A stretch of DNA of 64,000 bases. Origin: Sphaerobacter sp. (GTDB lineage: Bacteria > Chloroflexota > Chloroflexia > Thermomicrobiales > Thermomicrobiaceae). The stretch spans positions 62,001 through 126,000 of the forward strand of contig JASBVL010000001.1 of NCBI GenBank assembly GCA_029961075.1. The letters run 5' to 3'. The position numbers and the translations under genes were made by a program. Position 1 is the stretch's first letter. Every line of letters starts with the position of its first letter. Below, piece after piece: positions 36,127-45,535 of the stretch. A model generated the notes under the pieces. That model made no database searches and was not told the origin of the DNA. It saw only the letters and a list, made by a program, of their open reading frames with translations.

Positions 36127-37639
36127 GCGCCGTGCCCAGGCCGGCGGCGGGCCGGTCGCCCAGGAGCGGCAGCGGGCGCGCGGCAAGCTGCCGGTGCGGG
36201 AGCGGATCGAGCGCGTCATCGACCCGGGGAGCCCCTTCCTCGAGCTCTCACCGCTCGCCGCCGACGACATGTACGACGGCGAGGCCCCCGCCGCCGGCAT
36301 CGTCACCGGCATCGGGCGGATCGGCGGCCGGGAGGTGGTCATCGTCGCCAACGACCCGACCGTCAAGGGCGGCACCTACTTCCCGATCACCGTCAAGAAA
36401 CACCTGCGCGCGCAGGAGATCGCCTTCGCCAACCACCTGCCGTGCCTCTACCTGGTCGACTCGGGCGGCGCCTTCCTGCCACTGCAGAGCGAGGTCTTCC
36501 CGGACCGCGACCACTTCGGCCGGATCTTCCGCAACCAGGCATTGCTCTCGGCCCAGGGGCTGCGGCAGGTGGCGGTGGTCCTGGGGCCCTGCACGGCCGG
36601 CGGGGCCTACGTCCCGGCCATGAGCGACGAGGCGGTCATCGTGCGCGGCACCGGCACGATCTTCCTCGGCGGGCCCCCGCTGGTGAAGGCTGCCACCGGC
36701 GAGGAGGTGACGGCCGAGGAGCTGGGCGGCGCCGACGTCCACGGCCGCATCAGCGGGGTCGTCGACTACGTGGCCGACGACGAGCCGACCGCGCTCGCCA
36801 TCGCCCGCGACCTGCTGGCCCAGCCGCGCCCGGCCCCGCCGCCGCTCCCCTTCCAGCGCGAGCCGATCGTCGAGCCGCAGGAGGACCCGGAGGACCTGCT
36901 CGGCATCGTGCCGCCCGAGCCGCGTCACCCCTACGACGCGCGCGAGGTCCTGATCCGCGTCCTGGACGGCAGCCGGCTGCGGGAGTTCAAGGCCGACTAC
37001 GGCCAGACGCTCGTCTGCGGCTTCGGCCACCTGTACGGCATCCCGGTCGGGGTGCTGGCGAACAACGGCGTCCTCTTCGGCGACGCGGCCCGCAAGGGCG
37101 CGCACTTCGTCATGCTCTGCGCGCAGCAGCGCATCCCCCTCATCTTCTTCCAGAACATCACCGGCTTCATCGTGGGCAAGCGCTACGAGCATGAGGGGAT
37201 CGCGCGCGACGGCGCCAAGATGGTGGCGGCCGTGGCGGTGGCGCAGGTGCCGAAGCTGACGGTCATGATCGGGGCGTCGTACGGCGCGGGGAACTACGCC
37301 ATGTGCGGCCGGGCCTACGACCCGCGCTTCGTCTTTAGCTGGCCGACCGCGCGCATCGGCGTGATGGGGGGCGAGCAGGCGGCCGGGGTCCTGGTCACCA
37401 TTCGGGAGCAGGCCGCGGCGAGCCGGGGCGAGTCGCTGGACGAGGCGGCGCTGGCGGCCCTGCGCCAGGAGGTCGAGGCCCGCTATGCCGCCGAGACCAG
37501 CCCCTACTTCGCCACCGCCCGGCTGTGGGACGACGGCGTGATCGACCCGCGCCAGACGCGCCAGGTGCTGGGGCTGGCCCTGCAGACGACGCTCAACGCC
37601 CCGATCCCGGCGACGGACTACGGCGTGTTTCGGATGTGA
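36032..37639 (+). CDS. mccB: Acyl-CoA carboxylase carboxyltransferase subunit, 3-methylcrotonyl-CoA carboxylase beta type
   Basis: Transfers carboxyl from biotin to an acyl-CoA. The 535-residue, two-crotonase-domain protein has the MCC/GCC-beta style N-terminus ([49 protein letters not shown]). It also has [73 protein letters not shown] and [18 protein letters not shown]. These fit 3-methylcrotonyl-CoA carboxylase (leucine breakdown) better than propionyl-CoA carboxylase. GTG 36032 follows GGGGAGAGGAG. It forms a unit with an enoyl-CoA hydratase and the biotin-containing alpha subunit. Confidence 0.9.
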   Translation: MRLTSRIDRSDPTFRAYRDANLRAIAELRERLRRAQAGGGPVAQERQRARGKLPVRERIERVIDPGSPFLELSPLAADDMYDGEAPAAGIVTGIGRIGGREVVIVANDPTVKGGTYFPITVKKHLRAQEIAFANHLPCLYLVDSGGAFLPLQSEVFPDRDHFGRIFRNQALLSAQGLRQVAVVLGPCTAGGAYVPAMSDEAVIVRGTGTIFLGGPPLVKAATGEEVTAEELGGADVHGRISGVVDYVADDEPTALAIARDLLAQPRPAPPPLPFQREPIVEPQEDPEDLLGIVPPEPRHPYDAREVLIRVLDGSRLREFKADYGQTLVCGFGHLYGIPVGVLANNGVLFGDAARKGAHFVMLCAQQRIPLIFFQNITGFIVGKRYEHEGIARDGAKMVAAVAVAQVPKLTVMIGASYGAGNYAMCGRAYDPRFVFSWPTARIGVMGGEQAAGVLVTIREQAAASRGESLDEAALAALRQEVEARYAAETSPYFATARLWDDGVIDPRQTRQVLGLALQTTLNAPIPATDYGVFRM

Positions 37640-37650
37640 GGCGTGGGAAC

Positions 37651-37759
37651 GGCCCTCACCCCCGGCCCCTCTCCCAACGTTGGGAGAGGGGAGAAGGCGA
37701 ACTCGATAACCCGTTCCCCCTCTCCCAACGTTGGGAGAGGGGGCTAGGGGGTGAGGGCC
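37651..37759. repeat. Compound inverted-repeat element (MITE/REP-like) between mccB and the hydratase gene
   Basis: Perfect 13-bp ends (37651-37663 with 37747-37759) enclose two copies of a near-identical palindrome, CCCCTCTCCCAACGTTGGGAGAGGGG, at 37666-37691 and 37716-37743, with 24 bases between. The whole element can fold on itself in either strand. It has no coding capacity. The structure is that of REP/BIME or small non-autonomous elements; it is probably present many times in the genome. Confidence 0.8.
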
Positions 37760-37781
37760 GCGCAGCACGAAGGAGAACCCC

Positions 37782-38555
37782 ATGGACGCCCTCCGCATCG
37801 AACGGCGCGGCCCGGCGCTGTGGCTGACGCTCAACCGGCCGGAGAAGCGCAACCCGCTGGGGCGGGAGCTGCTGCGGACGCTGCACGGCGCGATCACGGG
37901 CGCCGTGGACCAGGATGACGTCCGCTGCATCGTGCTGGCCGGCGCCGGGCCGGTCTTCTGCGCGGGCGCGGACCTGGCCGAGTTCGTCCAGGCCGAGGAC
38001 CCGGCGGTGCTGGCCGCCGACGGTGAGCTGCTCGCCCGCCTGCTCCACGCCATCGTCGAGTCGCCCAAGCCGGTCGTCGCCCGGGTGCAGGGCGCGGCGC
38101 TGGCAGGCGGCGCCGGGTTGGTCGCGGCGGCCGACGTCGCCGTCGCGGCCGACGACGCCCGCTTCGGCTTCACCGAGGTGCGGATCGGCCTGGTGCCGGC
38201 CGTCATCAGCCCCTACGTGCTGCGTGCCATCGGCCGGCGCGCGGCGCAGGCACACTTCCTCACCGGCGCCCCGTTCGACGCGGCCGAGGCGCTGCGCATC
38301 GGCCTCGTCCATCGCGTGGTGCCGCCCAGCGCGCTCGACGCCGCCGTCGACGACCTGGTCGGCGCGCTGGGGCGCGCGGCCCCCGGAGCGCTGCATTCCG
38401 TCAAGCGCCTGCTCGACCAGGTGGCGGGGCGGGACGTCGTCGAGGTGCGTGACCTGACGATCCGCACGCTGGCCGAGCGGCGCGCCAGCGAGGAGGGGCA
38501 GGAGGGCATGCGGGCGTTCCTGGAGAAGCGCGACGCCAGGTGGGTGGTGGGCTGA
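37782..38555 (+). CDS. Enoyl-CoA hydratase/isomerase family protein (probable methylglutaconyl-CoA hydratase)
   Basis: A 257-residue crotonase-fold enzyme. Seen: LTLNRPEKRNPLGRELL, the CoA oxyanion-hole loop CAGADLAEF, AGGAGLVAAADVAVAADDARFGFTEVRIGLVP (with the catalytic-position Glu) and the C-terminal helix AFLEKRDARW. Its place between mccB and mccA predicts hydration of 3-methylglutaconyl-CoA to HMG-CoA, the step after methylcrotonyl-CoA carboxylation in leucine degradation. The specificity is inferred from context. AAGGAG precedes ATG 37782; its stop overlaps the mccA start (TGATG). Confidence 0.87.
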   Translation: MDALRIERRGPALWLTLNRPEKRNPLGRELLRTLHGAITGAVDQDDVRCIVLAGAGPVFCAGADLAEFVQAEDPAVLAADGELLARLLHAIVESPKPVVARVQGAALAGGAGLVAAADVAVAADDARFGFTEVRIGLVPAVISPYVLRAIGRRAAQAHFLTGAPFDAAEALRIGLVHRVVPPSALDAAVDDLVGALGRAAPGALHSVKRLLDQVAGRDVVEVRDLTIRTLAERRASEEGQEGMRAFLEKRDARWVVG

Positions 38556-40501
38556 TGGCTCCGCGCGTCGCCATCGCCAATCGCGGGGAGATCGCCGTCC
38601 GCATCGCCGCCACCTGCCGGCTGCGCGGCTACGAGCCGGTGCTGCTCTGCGGGGAGCCGGACGCCGACGGCTTCGCCGCGCGAACCATCGGCCGGGTCGC
38701 GGTCGTCGGCCCGGCCGGGAGCGAGCTGGACCCGGAGGCGGTCGTCGCCGCGGCCCGGCGCGCCGGGGCCGCCCTCCTCCACCCCGGCTACGGCTTCCTG
38801 AGCGAGCGCCCGGCGCTGGCCCGCGCCTGCGCCGCGGCCGGCATCCGCTTCATTGGGCCGAGCCCGGCGACGCTGGAGCGCTGCGGCGACAAGGTGGCTA
38901 CGCGCCGCGTGGCGGTCGAGGCTGGCGTCCCCGTCCTGGCCGCCAGCGACCCGCTGGGGGGCGACCCGACCGCGTGGCACGCGGCGGCCGAGGCCATCGG
39001 CTACCCGGTCCTGATCAAGGCGGCCATGGGTGGCGGCGGCGCGAGCCTGCGCCGCGTCGATCGCCCCGCCGAACTGGAAGAGGCGCTCGCCTCAGCCCGG
39101 CGCGAAGCGGAGGCGGCCGGCGCCGGCCCCGTGCTCTATCTGGAGCGCTACCTGGAGCGGGCGCGCCACATCGAGGTCCAGGTGGCCGGCGACGGACGGC
39201 GCGCCGTCGCCATCGGCGACCGGGAGTGCTCGCTGCAGCGCCGCCACCAGAAGGTGATCGAGGAGGCGCCCGCGCCGAACCTGCCCGACGACGCCCGCCG
39301 CCGCCTGCACGCCTACGCCGTGGCGGTGGCCGAAGCGGTCGGGCTCGCGAACCTGGCCACCGTCGAGTTCCTCCACGGCGCCGACGGCACCGTCGCCTTC
39401 CTCGAGGTCAACCCGCGCCTCCAGGTCGAGCACCCGGTCACCGAGGCGGTCACCGGCTGGGATCTCGTCGCCCTCCAGCTCGACCTGGCCGAGGGCCGCC
39501 CGCTGCCGGAGGCGGCGCCCGCGCCGCGCGGCCACGCCATCGAGGCCCGCCTCTACGCCGAGGACCCGGCGAACCAGTTCCTCCCCAGTCCGGGCCGGCT
39601 CGCCGTGCTGACCTTCCCGCCCGCGCCGCGGCTGCGGGTGGATGCCGCCTACGTCGCCGGGGACGCCATCCCCGACCGCTACGATCCGCTGATCGCCAAG
39701 CTGATCGCCTGGGGTGCCACCCGCGGCGAGGCGGTCGCCCGGCTGCGCGACGCGTTGGCCCGCACCGGCGTGGCCGGCGTCGCGACCAACCGGCCGTGGC
39801 TGATCGCGCTCTTGGATGCGCCGGAGGTCCGCGACGGCCGCTCCACGACCACCACGGCGGCCGGGATCCCCGCACCGGCTGGCCCCCCGACGCGCCTCGC
39901 GCGCGCCGCGCTCCTCGCCACCGCGCTCGACCGCCCGCCGAGCAGCGACCCGTGGGACCGGATCGGCCCCTTCCGCCTCGCCGGGACGGCCGAGATCGCC
40001 TTCCACGGCGCCGGGGGCGAGTGGGAGTGCGTCTTCGCCGTCGCGCGTGAGGGCGACGCCTGGCTGGCCGACGACGGCCAGGGCGGCGCGGCACTCCGCT
40101 GGTGGTGCGGCCCGGACGGCCTCTGGACCGTGCACTACGGCGAGGAGGTCGGCGCGGTCGCCGTCGCCCGCCGGGCCGACGGCACGGTCGAGATCGCCAC
40201 GGCCGAGGGCCGCTGGCAGGCGCGGCCCGGCCGTCGCCCGCCGGCGGCGACCCGCCCCGCGGCGGACCGCACCGACGGCGCGGTGCGCGCGCCGCTGCCG
40301 GGCAAGATCGTGCACGTGCCGGTCGCGCCGGACGCGGCGGTCGTCGCCGGGGAGCCGCTGGTCATCCTGAGCGCGATGAAGATCGAGGTCGTGCTGCGCG
40401 CGCCCGGCGCCGGCCGCGTGCGGCGCGTCCTCTGCGCCCCCGAGCAGCAGGTCGACGCGGGTGACCTCCTCGTCGAGGTCGCGCTGGACGGCGAGGGGTA
40501 G
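38555..40501 (+). CDS. mccA: Acyl-CoA carboxylase biotin subunit (biotin carboxylase + BCCP), 3-methylcrotonyl-CoA carboxylase alpha type
   Basis: The 648-residue subunit carboxylates its own biotin with ATP and bicarbonate. The biotin carboxylase domain (1-445) shows IANRGEIAVRI, HPGYGFLSERPALARAC, the ATP-grasp loop KAAMGGGGASLRRV, RDCS-like DRECSLQRRHQKVIEEAPAP, and VEFLEVNPRLQVEHPVTE-type residues. After a middle domain the biotinyl domain ends the protein, with the acceptor Lys609 in SAMKIEV (usual AMKM). Start ATG 38555 overlaps the preceding stop; GTG 38540 is an in-frame alternative. With mccB and the hydratase it likely catabolises leucine. Confidence 0.92.
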   Translation: MAPRVAIANRGEIAVRIAATCRLRGYEPVLLCGEPDADGFAARTIGRVAVVGPAGSELDPEAVVAAARRAGAALLHPGYGFLSERPALARACAAAGIRFIGPSPATLERCGDKVATRRVAVEAGVPVLAASDPLGGDPTAWHAAAEAIGYPVLIKAAMGGGGASLRRVDRPAELEEALASARREAEAAGAGPVLYLERYLERARHIEVQVAGDGRRAVAIGDRECSLQRRHQKVIEEAPAPNLPDDARRRLHAYAVAVAEAVGLANLATVEFLHGADGTVAFLEVNPRLQVEHPVTEAVTGWDLVALQLDLAEGRPLPEAAPAPRGHAIEARLYAEDPANQFLPSPGRLAVLTFPPAPRLRVDAAYVAGDAIPDRYDPLIAKLIAWGATRGEAVARLRDALARTGVAGVATNRPWLIALLDAPEVRDGRSTTTTAAGIPAPAGPPTRLARAALLATALDRPPSSDPWDRIGPFRLAGTAEIAFHGAGGEWECVFAVAREGDAWLADDGQGGAALRWWCGPDGLWTVHYGEEVGAVAVARRADGTVEIATAEGRWQARPGRRPPAATRPAADRTDGAVRAPLPGKIVHVPVAPDAAVVAGEPLVILSAMKIEVVLRAPGAGRVRRVLCAPEQQVDAGDLLVEVALDGEG

Positions 40502-40707
40502 CCCGCGGGGGCGGATCCTCGTGCCCTCGGCCGCGCTGGCCCGATCGGCGCACCCCGGGAGACCGTCATCGCGGCCGGCACGCGCGGACCACGCAGCCCG
40601 GCAGTTAGCGGGCCGGTGCCCCGGCGCCTCCCGGGCCGTCCGTGCTCTCGGTCGGGGCCGGCGAGGCTCCGTCCGACGCCGGCGCTCCACGCGCGGGCGC
40701 TCCGTTC
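40502..40707. other. Intergenic GC-rich spacer
   Basis: Between mccA and the dispersed repeat; no gene, promoter or clear hairpin found. The sequence GAGGCTCCGTCCG near 40667 recurs near 60629, in the other repeat-rich spacer. Confidence 0.4.
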
Positions 40708-40772
40708 GGGACAAGGCTCGCCCCTACCGGCGCACGGCAACGGGCGTGGTAGGGTGGTCGGGGAGGGCCGTG
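40708..40772. repeat. Dispersed intergenic repeat, copy in one orientation
   Basis: The blocks GGGACAAGGCTCGCCCCTACCGG (40708-40730) and GGGCGTGGTAGGGTGGTCGGGGAGGGCCGTG (40742-40772) reappear as reverse complement at 60532-60597 with few mismatches and the same spacing. The element is non-coding. Confidence 0.75.
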
Positions 40773-40834
40773 GGCCGGCGGCCCCGCGCCGGGCGGTGCG
40801 CGGCCGGGCGGAGCGGAGACCATGCCCCTCCCGC

Positions 40835-40966
40835 ACGACGGACGACGCACGACCCAGCACAGACCACGCAATAGGCCGTACGCACGACGCAACACGGAAC
40901 ACGCATCACGCCTGACGTATGACGTATGTCGCATGACGGTTGACGCCTGACGCCTGACGCCCCCCG
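40835..40966. repeat. Low-complexity tract built of ACGACGCA / TGACGYM units
   Basis: About 130 bases made of variations on GACGCACGAC, CACGCAT, TGACGTATG and TGACGCC (tandem near 40940-40966). The 19-mer at 40889-40907 recurs exactly, inverted, at 57447-57465. It has no protein-like frame. Such tracts are typical intergenic filler of some Chloroflexota genomes; the origin is unknown. Confidence 0.65.
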
Positions 40967-40969
40967 CCC

Positions 40970-41908
40970 CTACTGCACGGGCGCGTCCTCGCGGCGCTCG
41001 TGGGCGCGCGGGTCGAGCGCGTCGCGAAGCACGTCGCCGACCAGGTTCAGCGCGAAGACGGTGAGGAACAGCACCGTGCCGGGCGCGAGCGCCAGCCACC
41101 AGGCGCGCGAGACGAGGCGCTGCCCATCGCGCAGCATGGCCCCCCAGGTCGCAGCCTCCGGGTTGCCGCTGGCGCCCAGGAAGGAGAGCGATGCCTCGGC
41201 CAGGATGGCGTAGGCCACGATGAAGGTCGCCTGGACGATGAGCGGCGACACCGAGTTGGCCAGCACGTAGCGCCAGAGGATGACCCGGTGCGGCAGCCCG
41301 ATGCAGCGCGCGGCCTCGACGTAGGGCATCTGCTTGATGACGAGGGTCGTGCTGCGGATCAGCCGGGCGACGACCGGGGTGTAGACCAGGGCCAGCGCGA
41401 TGATGACGCTCCCGAGGCCCGGGCCGAGGCTGACCACGATGGCGATGGCCAGCAGCACGCCGGGGAAGGCCATGATGCCGTCCAGCACGCGCATGATCGG
41501 TCCGTCGAGCCACGACCAGTAGCCGGCGAGCAGCCCGAGGGCGGCGCCGAGGACGACGGCGACCAGCGTCACGGCCGCGCCGACCAGGAGGGAGATGCGC
41601 CCGCCGTAGAGCAGCCGGCTCAGCACGTCCCGGCCCAGGTCGTCGGTCCCGAGCCAGTGCTCCGGCGACGGGCCGCGCAGCCGCACCGCGGGGTTTACCA
41701 GCTCCGGATCGGCCGGCGCGAGCAGCGGCGCGAGGGCCGACAGCGCGGCCAGGCCGATGAGGAAGGCCAGCGCCAGGACCGCCACCCGCGAGGCGAGCAG
41801 CAGCCGCAACCAGGAGCGGCGCTGATCCGGGGCGTAAGTGGCCCGCCAGCCGCTGGGACGGGATCGCAGCTTCGGGCGAGCGACCGCACCCGCTCTACCG
41901 ACCGGCAT
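40970..41908 (-). CDS. dppC: Oligopeptide/dipeptide ABC transporter permease, DppC type
   Basis: A 312-residue inner-membrane permease. Six membrane segments and the DppC/OppC N-terminal domain with GLAALSALAPLLAPADPELVNP precede the BPD_transp_1 core. The DppC signature HWLGTDDLGRDVLSRLLYGGRISLLVG is clear, and the EAA-loop region that contacts the ATPase is YVEAARCIGLPHRVILWRYVLAN. It is third in the operon SBP-dppB-dppC, overlapping dppB by 14 bases. No ATPase genes follow in this window, so they must be encoded elsewhere. Confidence 0.93.
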   Translation of the reverse strand: MPVGRAGAVARPKLRSRPSGWRATYAPDQRRSWLRLLLASRVAVLALAFLIGLAALSALAPLLAPADPELVNPAVRLRGPSPEHWLGTDDLGRDVLSRLLYGGRISLLVGAAVTLVAVVLGAALGLLAGYWSWLDGPIMRVLDGIMAFPGVLLAIAIVVSLGPGLGSVIIALALVYTPVVARLIRSTTLVIKQMPYVEAARCIGLPHRVILWRYVLANSVSPLIVQATFIVAYAILAEASLSFLGASGNPEAATWGAMLRDGQRLVSRAWWLALAPGTVLFLTVFALNLVGDVLRDALDPRAHERREDAPVQ

Positions 41909-42845
41909 AGCGCACCCGCGGGTCGAGGTAGACGTAGAGCACGTCCACCAGCAGATTGGTCAACAGATAGATGGCGGCGAAGACCATGACCACGCCCTGG
42001 ATGACCGGGAAGTCGCGCCGGGCGATGCTGTTGACCACCAGTTGGCCCATCCCCGGCAGCCCGAAGACCGTCTCGACCACGACCGCCCCCCCGAGCAGGT
42101 CACCCAGCGCGTAGCCCAGGACCGTCACGGCCGGGAGCAGCGCGTTGCGGAGCGCGTGCTGCACGGCGATCGTCTCGCGCATCAGCCCCTTGGCCGCCGC
42201 GGTGCGGATGAAGTCCTCCCGCAGGACGTCGAGCAGGGTCGCGCGGACCAGCCGCGCCGGGAGCCCGGCCAGCGACAGGCCGAGCGCCAGCGCCGGCAGG
42301 GTCATCGAGGCCAGATGCTGCAGCGGATGGTCGCTGAAGGGCGTGTAGCCGCCGGAGGGGAGCCAGCGGAGGGTGACCGAGAAGAGGAGGATCAGCAGGA
42401 TCGCCAGGAAGAAGTCGGCGATGGCCGTGCCGCTGATGGCGAAGAGCATCAACGCCCGGTCGAGCAGCCGGTCCTGGTGCAGCGCGGCCACCACCCCGGC
42501 GGGGATGCCCACCGCCACGGCGATCAGGAGCGCGTAGAGGGTGAGCTGGAGCGTCGGCACGATCCGCTCCCGGATCGCCGCCGTGACCGGCTTGTCGAGG
42601 AAGATCGAGGTCCCGAGGTCGAGCCGCGCCAGGCGGGACAGCCAGCGCGGGTATTGCGCCAGAAGCGGCTCGTCCAGCCCGAGCCGCTCGCGCAGCGCCG
42701 CGACCTGCTCCGGCGTCGCCTCGGGCCCGAGCATGACCGCGGCCGGGTCGCCGGGGATCACGTGCAGCAGCGCGAAGGTCACGCTGCCCGCCACCAGCAT
42801 GATCGGCAGCAGCAGCAGGACCCGCCGGAGGACGTAGGCGATCAT
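41895..42845 (-). CDS. dppB: Oligopeptide/dipeptide ABC transporter permease, DppB type
   Basis: A 316-residue permease with the usual DppB start YVLRRVLLLLPIMLVAGSVTFALLHVIPGDPAAVMLG, six TM segments and the EAA region RTAAAKGLMRETIAVQHALRNALLP. The closing part is VVETVFGLPGMGQLVVNSIARRDFPVIQG. ATG 42845 overlaps the stop of the binding-protein gene by four bases, indicating translational coupling. Confidence 0.94.
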   Translation of the reverse strand: MIAYVLRRVLLLLPIMLVAGSVTFALLHVIPGDPAAVMLGPEATPEQVAALRERLGLDEPLLAQYPRWLSRLARLDLGTSIFLDKPVTAAIRERIVPTLQLTLYALLIAVAVGIPAGVVAALHQDRLLDRALMLFAISGTAIADFFLAILLILLFSVTLRWLPSGGYTPFSDHPLQHLASMTLPALALGLSLAGLPARLVRATLLDVLREDFIRTAAAKGLMRETIAVQHALRNALLPAVTVLGYALGDLLGGAVVVETVFGLPGMGQLVVNSIARRDFPVIQGVVMVFAAIYLLTNLLVDVLYVYLDPRVRYAGR

Positions 42846-44485
42846 CCCTCCAGCCAGGCGTTCGCCAGCTCGGGCTGGAGCTCGGTCGGCCCGATGCCCT
42901 GCAGCTTCGGGGAGCGCACCAGGATGCGGCGGCTGTCACCGATCTTGAGCCGCGGCACCTCCTCATAGAACCGCTGCTGCACCTGGTGCCAGATCTCGAC
43001 GCGCGTCTTGAAGTCGGACTCCGTCTGGAGGCGCGCCAGCAGCTCGTCCTTCTCCGGCGTGCACCACCACCCGGTGGCCTTGCAGGTCAGGTTGCGCAGC
43101 ACCGGGTCGGGGCGGAAGCTCGCCAGCGCTGTGTAGGCCTCCCAGGCCGCGGGATCGTCGCGGCGGTCGCTCAGGGTGGCGCCGTCGTAGACCTGGAGGT
43201 CGATCGTGAAGCCCACCTGCTCGAGCTGCTGCTTGATGACCACGGTCGCGTTGTACTCCTGCTGGATCTCCTGGGTGGTCAGGAAGCGCAGCGGGGACCC
43301 GTCGTAGCCGGCCTCCTGGAGCAGGCGCTTAGCCTCCTCCGGCCGTCGCGGGTTGAAGTGCTCGGCGCCGGCCTCGGAGTACCAGGCGTCGGCCCCCGGC
43401 AGCAGCGTCGGCGTCAGCTCGTAGAAGCCCTCGCCGAACGCCGCCTGCATGATCGGCTCGTGGTCGAGCGCGAGCTGGATCGCCCGGCGGATGGTGTGGT
43501 TGCCGGTGATCGGCGATTTCAGGTTCAGCACGACGTTGAGCCAGGAATCGGGCCGCAGCAGGTCCACCGCGACATTGGGATCGTCCCGCAGCGTCGGGTA
43601 GTGGTCGGTACTGATCGTCTCCAGGTAGTGGTAGGTGCCCGCGCGCAGCCCGGCCACCCGCGCCGCCTCGTCCGGCACCGGTATGAACGCGATCTCGTCC
43701 AGGTACTGCGCCTTGTGGCCGCCGTAGCCCCGCGGCTCGCCGGGCAGCGCCGCGTAGTCGTCGAAGCGCGTCACCAGGATGTGGCGGTCGGGCTGCCACT
43801 CGACGAAGCGGTAGGGGCCGGTGCCGACGAACTCGGCCAGGTGGGTGTCGCTGGACCGGTCCAGCACCGACTTGGGATAGATCGCGCAGCCCTGCAGGGC
43901 GCGGGACAGCGCGGTGGTGAAGGTGCCGAACGGCTCGCTGAGCCGGAACTCGACCGTGTAGGGGTCGGGCGCGCTGAGCTGCTCGGTGACGCGGAGCAGC
44001 CCCTGGCCCAGCCCGACGATCCGGCCCCAGCGCTCGATCGAGGCGATGACGTCCGGCGCGCGCATCTCCTCCCCGTTGTGGAAGGGCACGCCCTGGCGCA
44101 GCCGCACCTGGATGCGGCGGCCGTCGTCGCTGACCTCGTGCGACTCAGCCAGCAGCGGGATCGGCTCGTAGCGGTCGTCCCAGGTGAAGAGCGTCTCATA
44201 GATGTGCCCCGTCACCAGGAGGACGATGGAGTCGGTGGTCTGGTGCAGGTCGAGGTTGGGCGGCTCGCCGGTCAGCGCGACCCGAACGCTGCCGCCGCGG
44301 CGCGGCGCACGGGTGTCGCGGCTCGCGACCGGAGACGCCACGGGTGACGAGCCACCGCCGGTCCCCCCGCCGCCGCAGGCGGCCAGCACCGCCGCCAGCG
44401 GTGCCGCCAGCGCCAGGCGCGCCGTGTGCCGCACGACCGCCCGGCGATCGAGCCGGCGTGTTAGCCAGTCACCGCATCCCAACAC
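42842..44485 (-). CDS. ABC transporter substrate-binding lipoprotein, family 5 (oligopeptide type)
   Basis: The extracytoplasmic peptide- or solute-binding component. I choose GTG 44485, which gives LTRRLDRRAVVRHTARLALA, then the lipobox LAAC with the lipidated Cys about 37 residues in. The paired arginines are Tat-like. The mature part shows family-5 features: GGSVRVALTGEPPNLDLHQTTD, AESHEVSDDGRRIQVRLRQGVPFHNGEEMRAPDVI, GTGPYRFVEWQPDRHILV, NTIRRAIQLALDHEPI-type residues and LLQEAGYDGSPLRF. The frame stays open to 44569, but that extension is Arg/Gly-rich. First gene of the importer operon. Confidence 0.88.
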   Translation of the reverse strand: MLGCGDWLTRRLDRRAVVRHTARLALAAPLAAVLAACGGGGTGGGSSPVASPVASRDTRAPRRGGSVRVALTGEPPNLDLHQTTDSIVLLVTGHIYETLFTWDDRYEPIPLLAESHEVSDDGRRIQVRLRQGVPFHNGEEMRAPDVIASIERWGRIVGLGQGLLRVTEQLSAPDPYTVEFRLSEPFGTFTTALSRALQGCAIYPKSVLDRSSDTHLAEFVGTGPYRFVEWQPDRHILVTRFDDYAALPGEPRGYGGHKAQYLDEIAFIPVPDEAARVAGLRAGTYHYLETISTDHYPTLRDDPNVAVDLLRPDSWLNVVLNLKSPITGNHTIRRAIQLALDHEPIMQAAFGEGFYELTPTLLPGADAWYSEAGAEHFNPRRPEEAKRLLQEAGYDGSPLRFLTTQEIQQEYNATVVIKQQLEQVGFTIDLQVYDGATLSDRRDDPAAWEAYTALASFRPDPVLRNLTCKATGWWCTPEKDELLARLQTESDFKTRVEIWHQVQQRFYEEVPRLKIGDSRRILVRSPKLQGIGPTELQPELANAWLEG

Positions 44486-44650
44486 TCCCCCAATTCCCCT
44501 CTCCCTGAGCCGTCCCCACCGGCCCCTGGATCGCGCCGGTGCCCTGCCTGGGGCCCCTCGATGTGCCACCGACGCGGGTCAGGATCCCCGACTCGCGTGC
44601 CGATGCTACCACGACGTCGGCTGGCTGGTCTGCCGCATCGCGCACCCTCG

Positions 44651-45535
44651 TCAGCATCGATACACGCGCCGCGTCTCCCAGATCTCCTCAATGTGCTCGA
44701 GCGCGTGGCACGCCAGCATGCTCAGGTGGACGCCCACCGGCGTCGATGGGCTCCCCGCGGCGTCGACCGTGCTGCGGTCCCAGGCGTCGGGGAGATGGCG
44801 GACCAGTTGGAGCATGTGGGCGCGGATGGCCGCGAAGAGCTCCACCGCTGGCTCGATGGCCCGGCCGGCATAGTCGAGCCGCTCGGCCCAGCGGTCCGGA
44901 TCGTACGCGTTGCGGAGGAAGCGCCGGCCCGGCTCGGCCAGGGCGAACTTGGGACCGGCGAGAGCGGTGGCCTCGGAGTCGGCCAGGTGATGCACGATCT
45001 GGCGGATGGTCCACTCGCCCGGCCGGCGAGCCAAGTCGAGGTCCTTCTCCCCCAGCCCGGCCAGCGCTCCCCGCAGCGCCGGCACCCCGGACGCGTAGAG
45101 GTCCAGCACTTCCTCCGGCGTCCGCTCCACGATCGTCCAGAACGCAACCGTGTACCCATCCGGGTCGGTCACCTGCAGGATCCGATCGCCCCAGGCGCGC
45201 TCGATGAGCGTGGCCGCGATGCCGCGCTCGGCCAACGCCGCGCGGCGCGCGGCGAGGTCGCCGCCGAAGGCGTGCAGGGTCCCGCCCGGCTTGACCACCG
45301 CATGCGTCTCGTCCAGGTGCGGGCGCAGGTCGCCGGCCGCGGGACCGGCGAGCAGGATCGGATAGCCCGCGGCATCGACCACGGCGATATCCGGCGTCGC
45401 GCGCCAGACCAATCCGAAGCCCAGACCGTCCACGTAGAAGCGGAGGCTGGCCTCCAGGTCCGCCACGCGCACTGCCGTCATCGGTTTCCGCGTGTGGCCC
45501 ACGCGCGTTCCCGTCCCATCCGGCGCAGCACTCAC
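44651..45535 (-). CDS. Fusion of a VOC (glyoxalase/bleomycin-resistance) domain and a DinB-like domain
   Basis: A 294-residue protein of two domains. Residues 19-140 are a VOC fold: MTAVRVADLEASLRFYVDGLGFGLVWR, the late strand GDRILQVTDPDGYTVAFW. Residues 145-290 are a DinB/DfsB-like four-helix domain: LGEKDLDLARRPGEWTIRQIVHHLADSE and the HALEHIEEIWETR end, with the three metal-ligand histidines expected for the fold (HHLADSE and HALEHIEEI). DinB-like proteins often act in bacillithiol or mycothiol-linked transfer or hydrolysis; VOC enzymes often handle thiol adducts. A joint role in electrophile detoxification is speculation. The start is uncertain: GTG 45535 overlaps the small frame upstream (GTGA); ATG 45481 begins the conserved part. 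Confidence 0.85.
   Translation of the reverse strand: MSAAPDGTGTRVGHTRKPMTAVRVADLEASLRFYVDGLGFGLVWRATPDIAVVDAAGYPILLAGPAAGDLRPHLDETHAVVKPGGTLHAFGGDLAARRAALAERGIAATLIERAWGDRILQVTDPDGYTVAFWTIVERTPEEVLDLYASGVPALRGALAGLGEKDLDLARRPGEWTIRQIVHHLADSEATALAGPKFALAEPGRRFLRNAYDPDRWAERLDYAGRAIEPAVELFAAIRAHMLQLVRHLPDAWDRSTVDAAGSPSTPVGVHLSMLACHALEHIEEIWETRRVYRC

Noticed and set aside
37666-37743. Two-unit CRISPR-like repeat in the mcc operon
   Set aside because: The units are perfect palindromes with only one intervening segment and share outer inverted ends, so they form a hairpin element, not an array.
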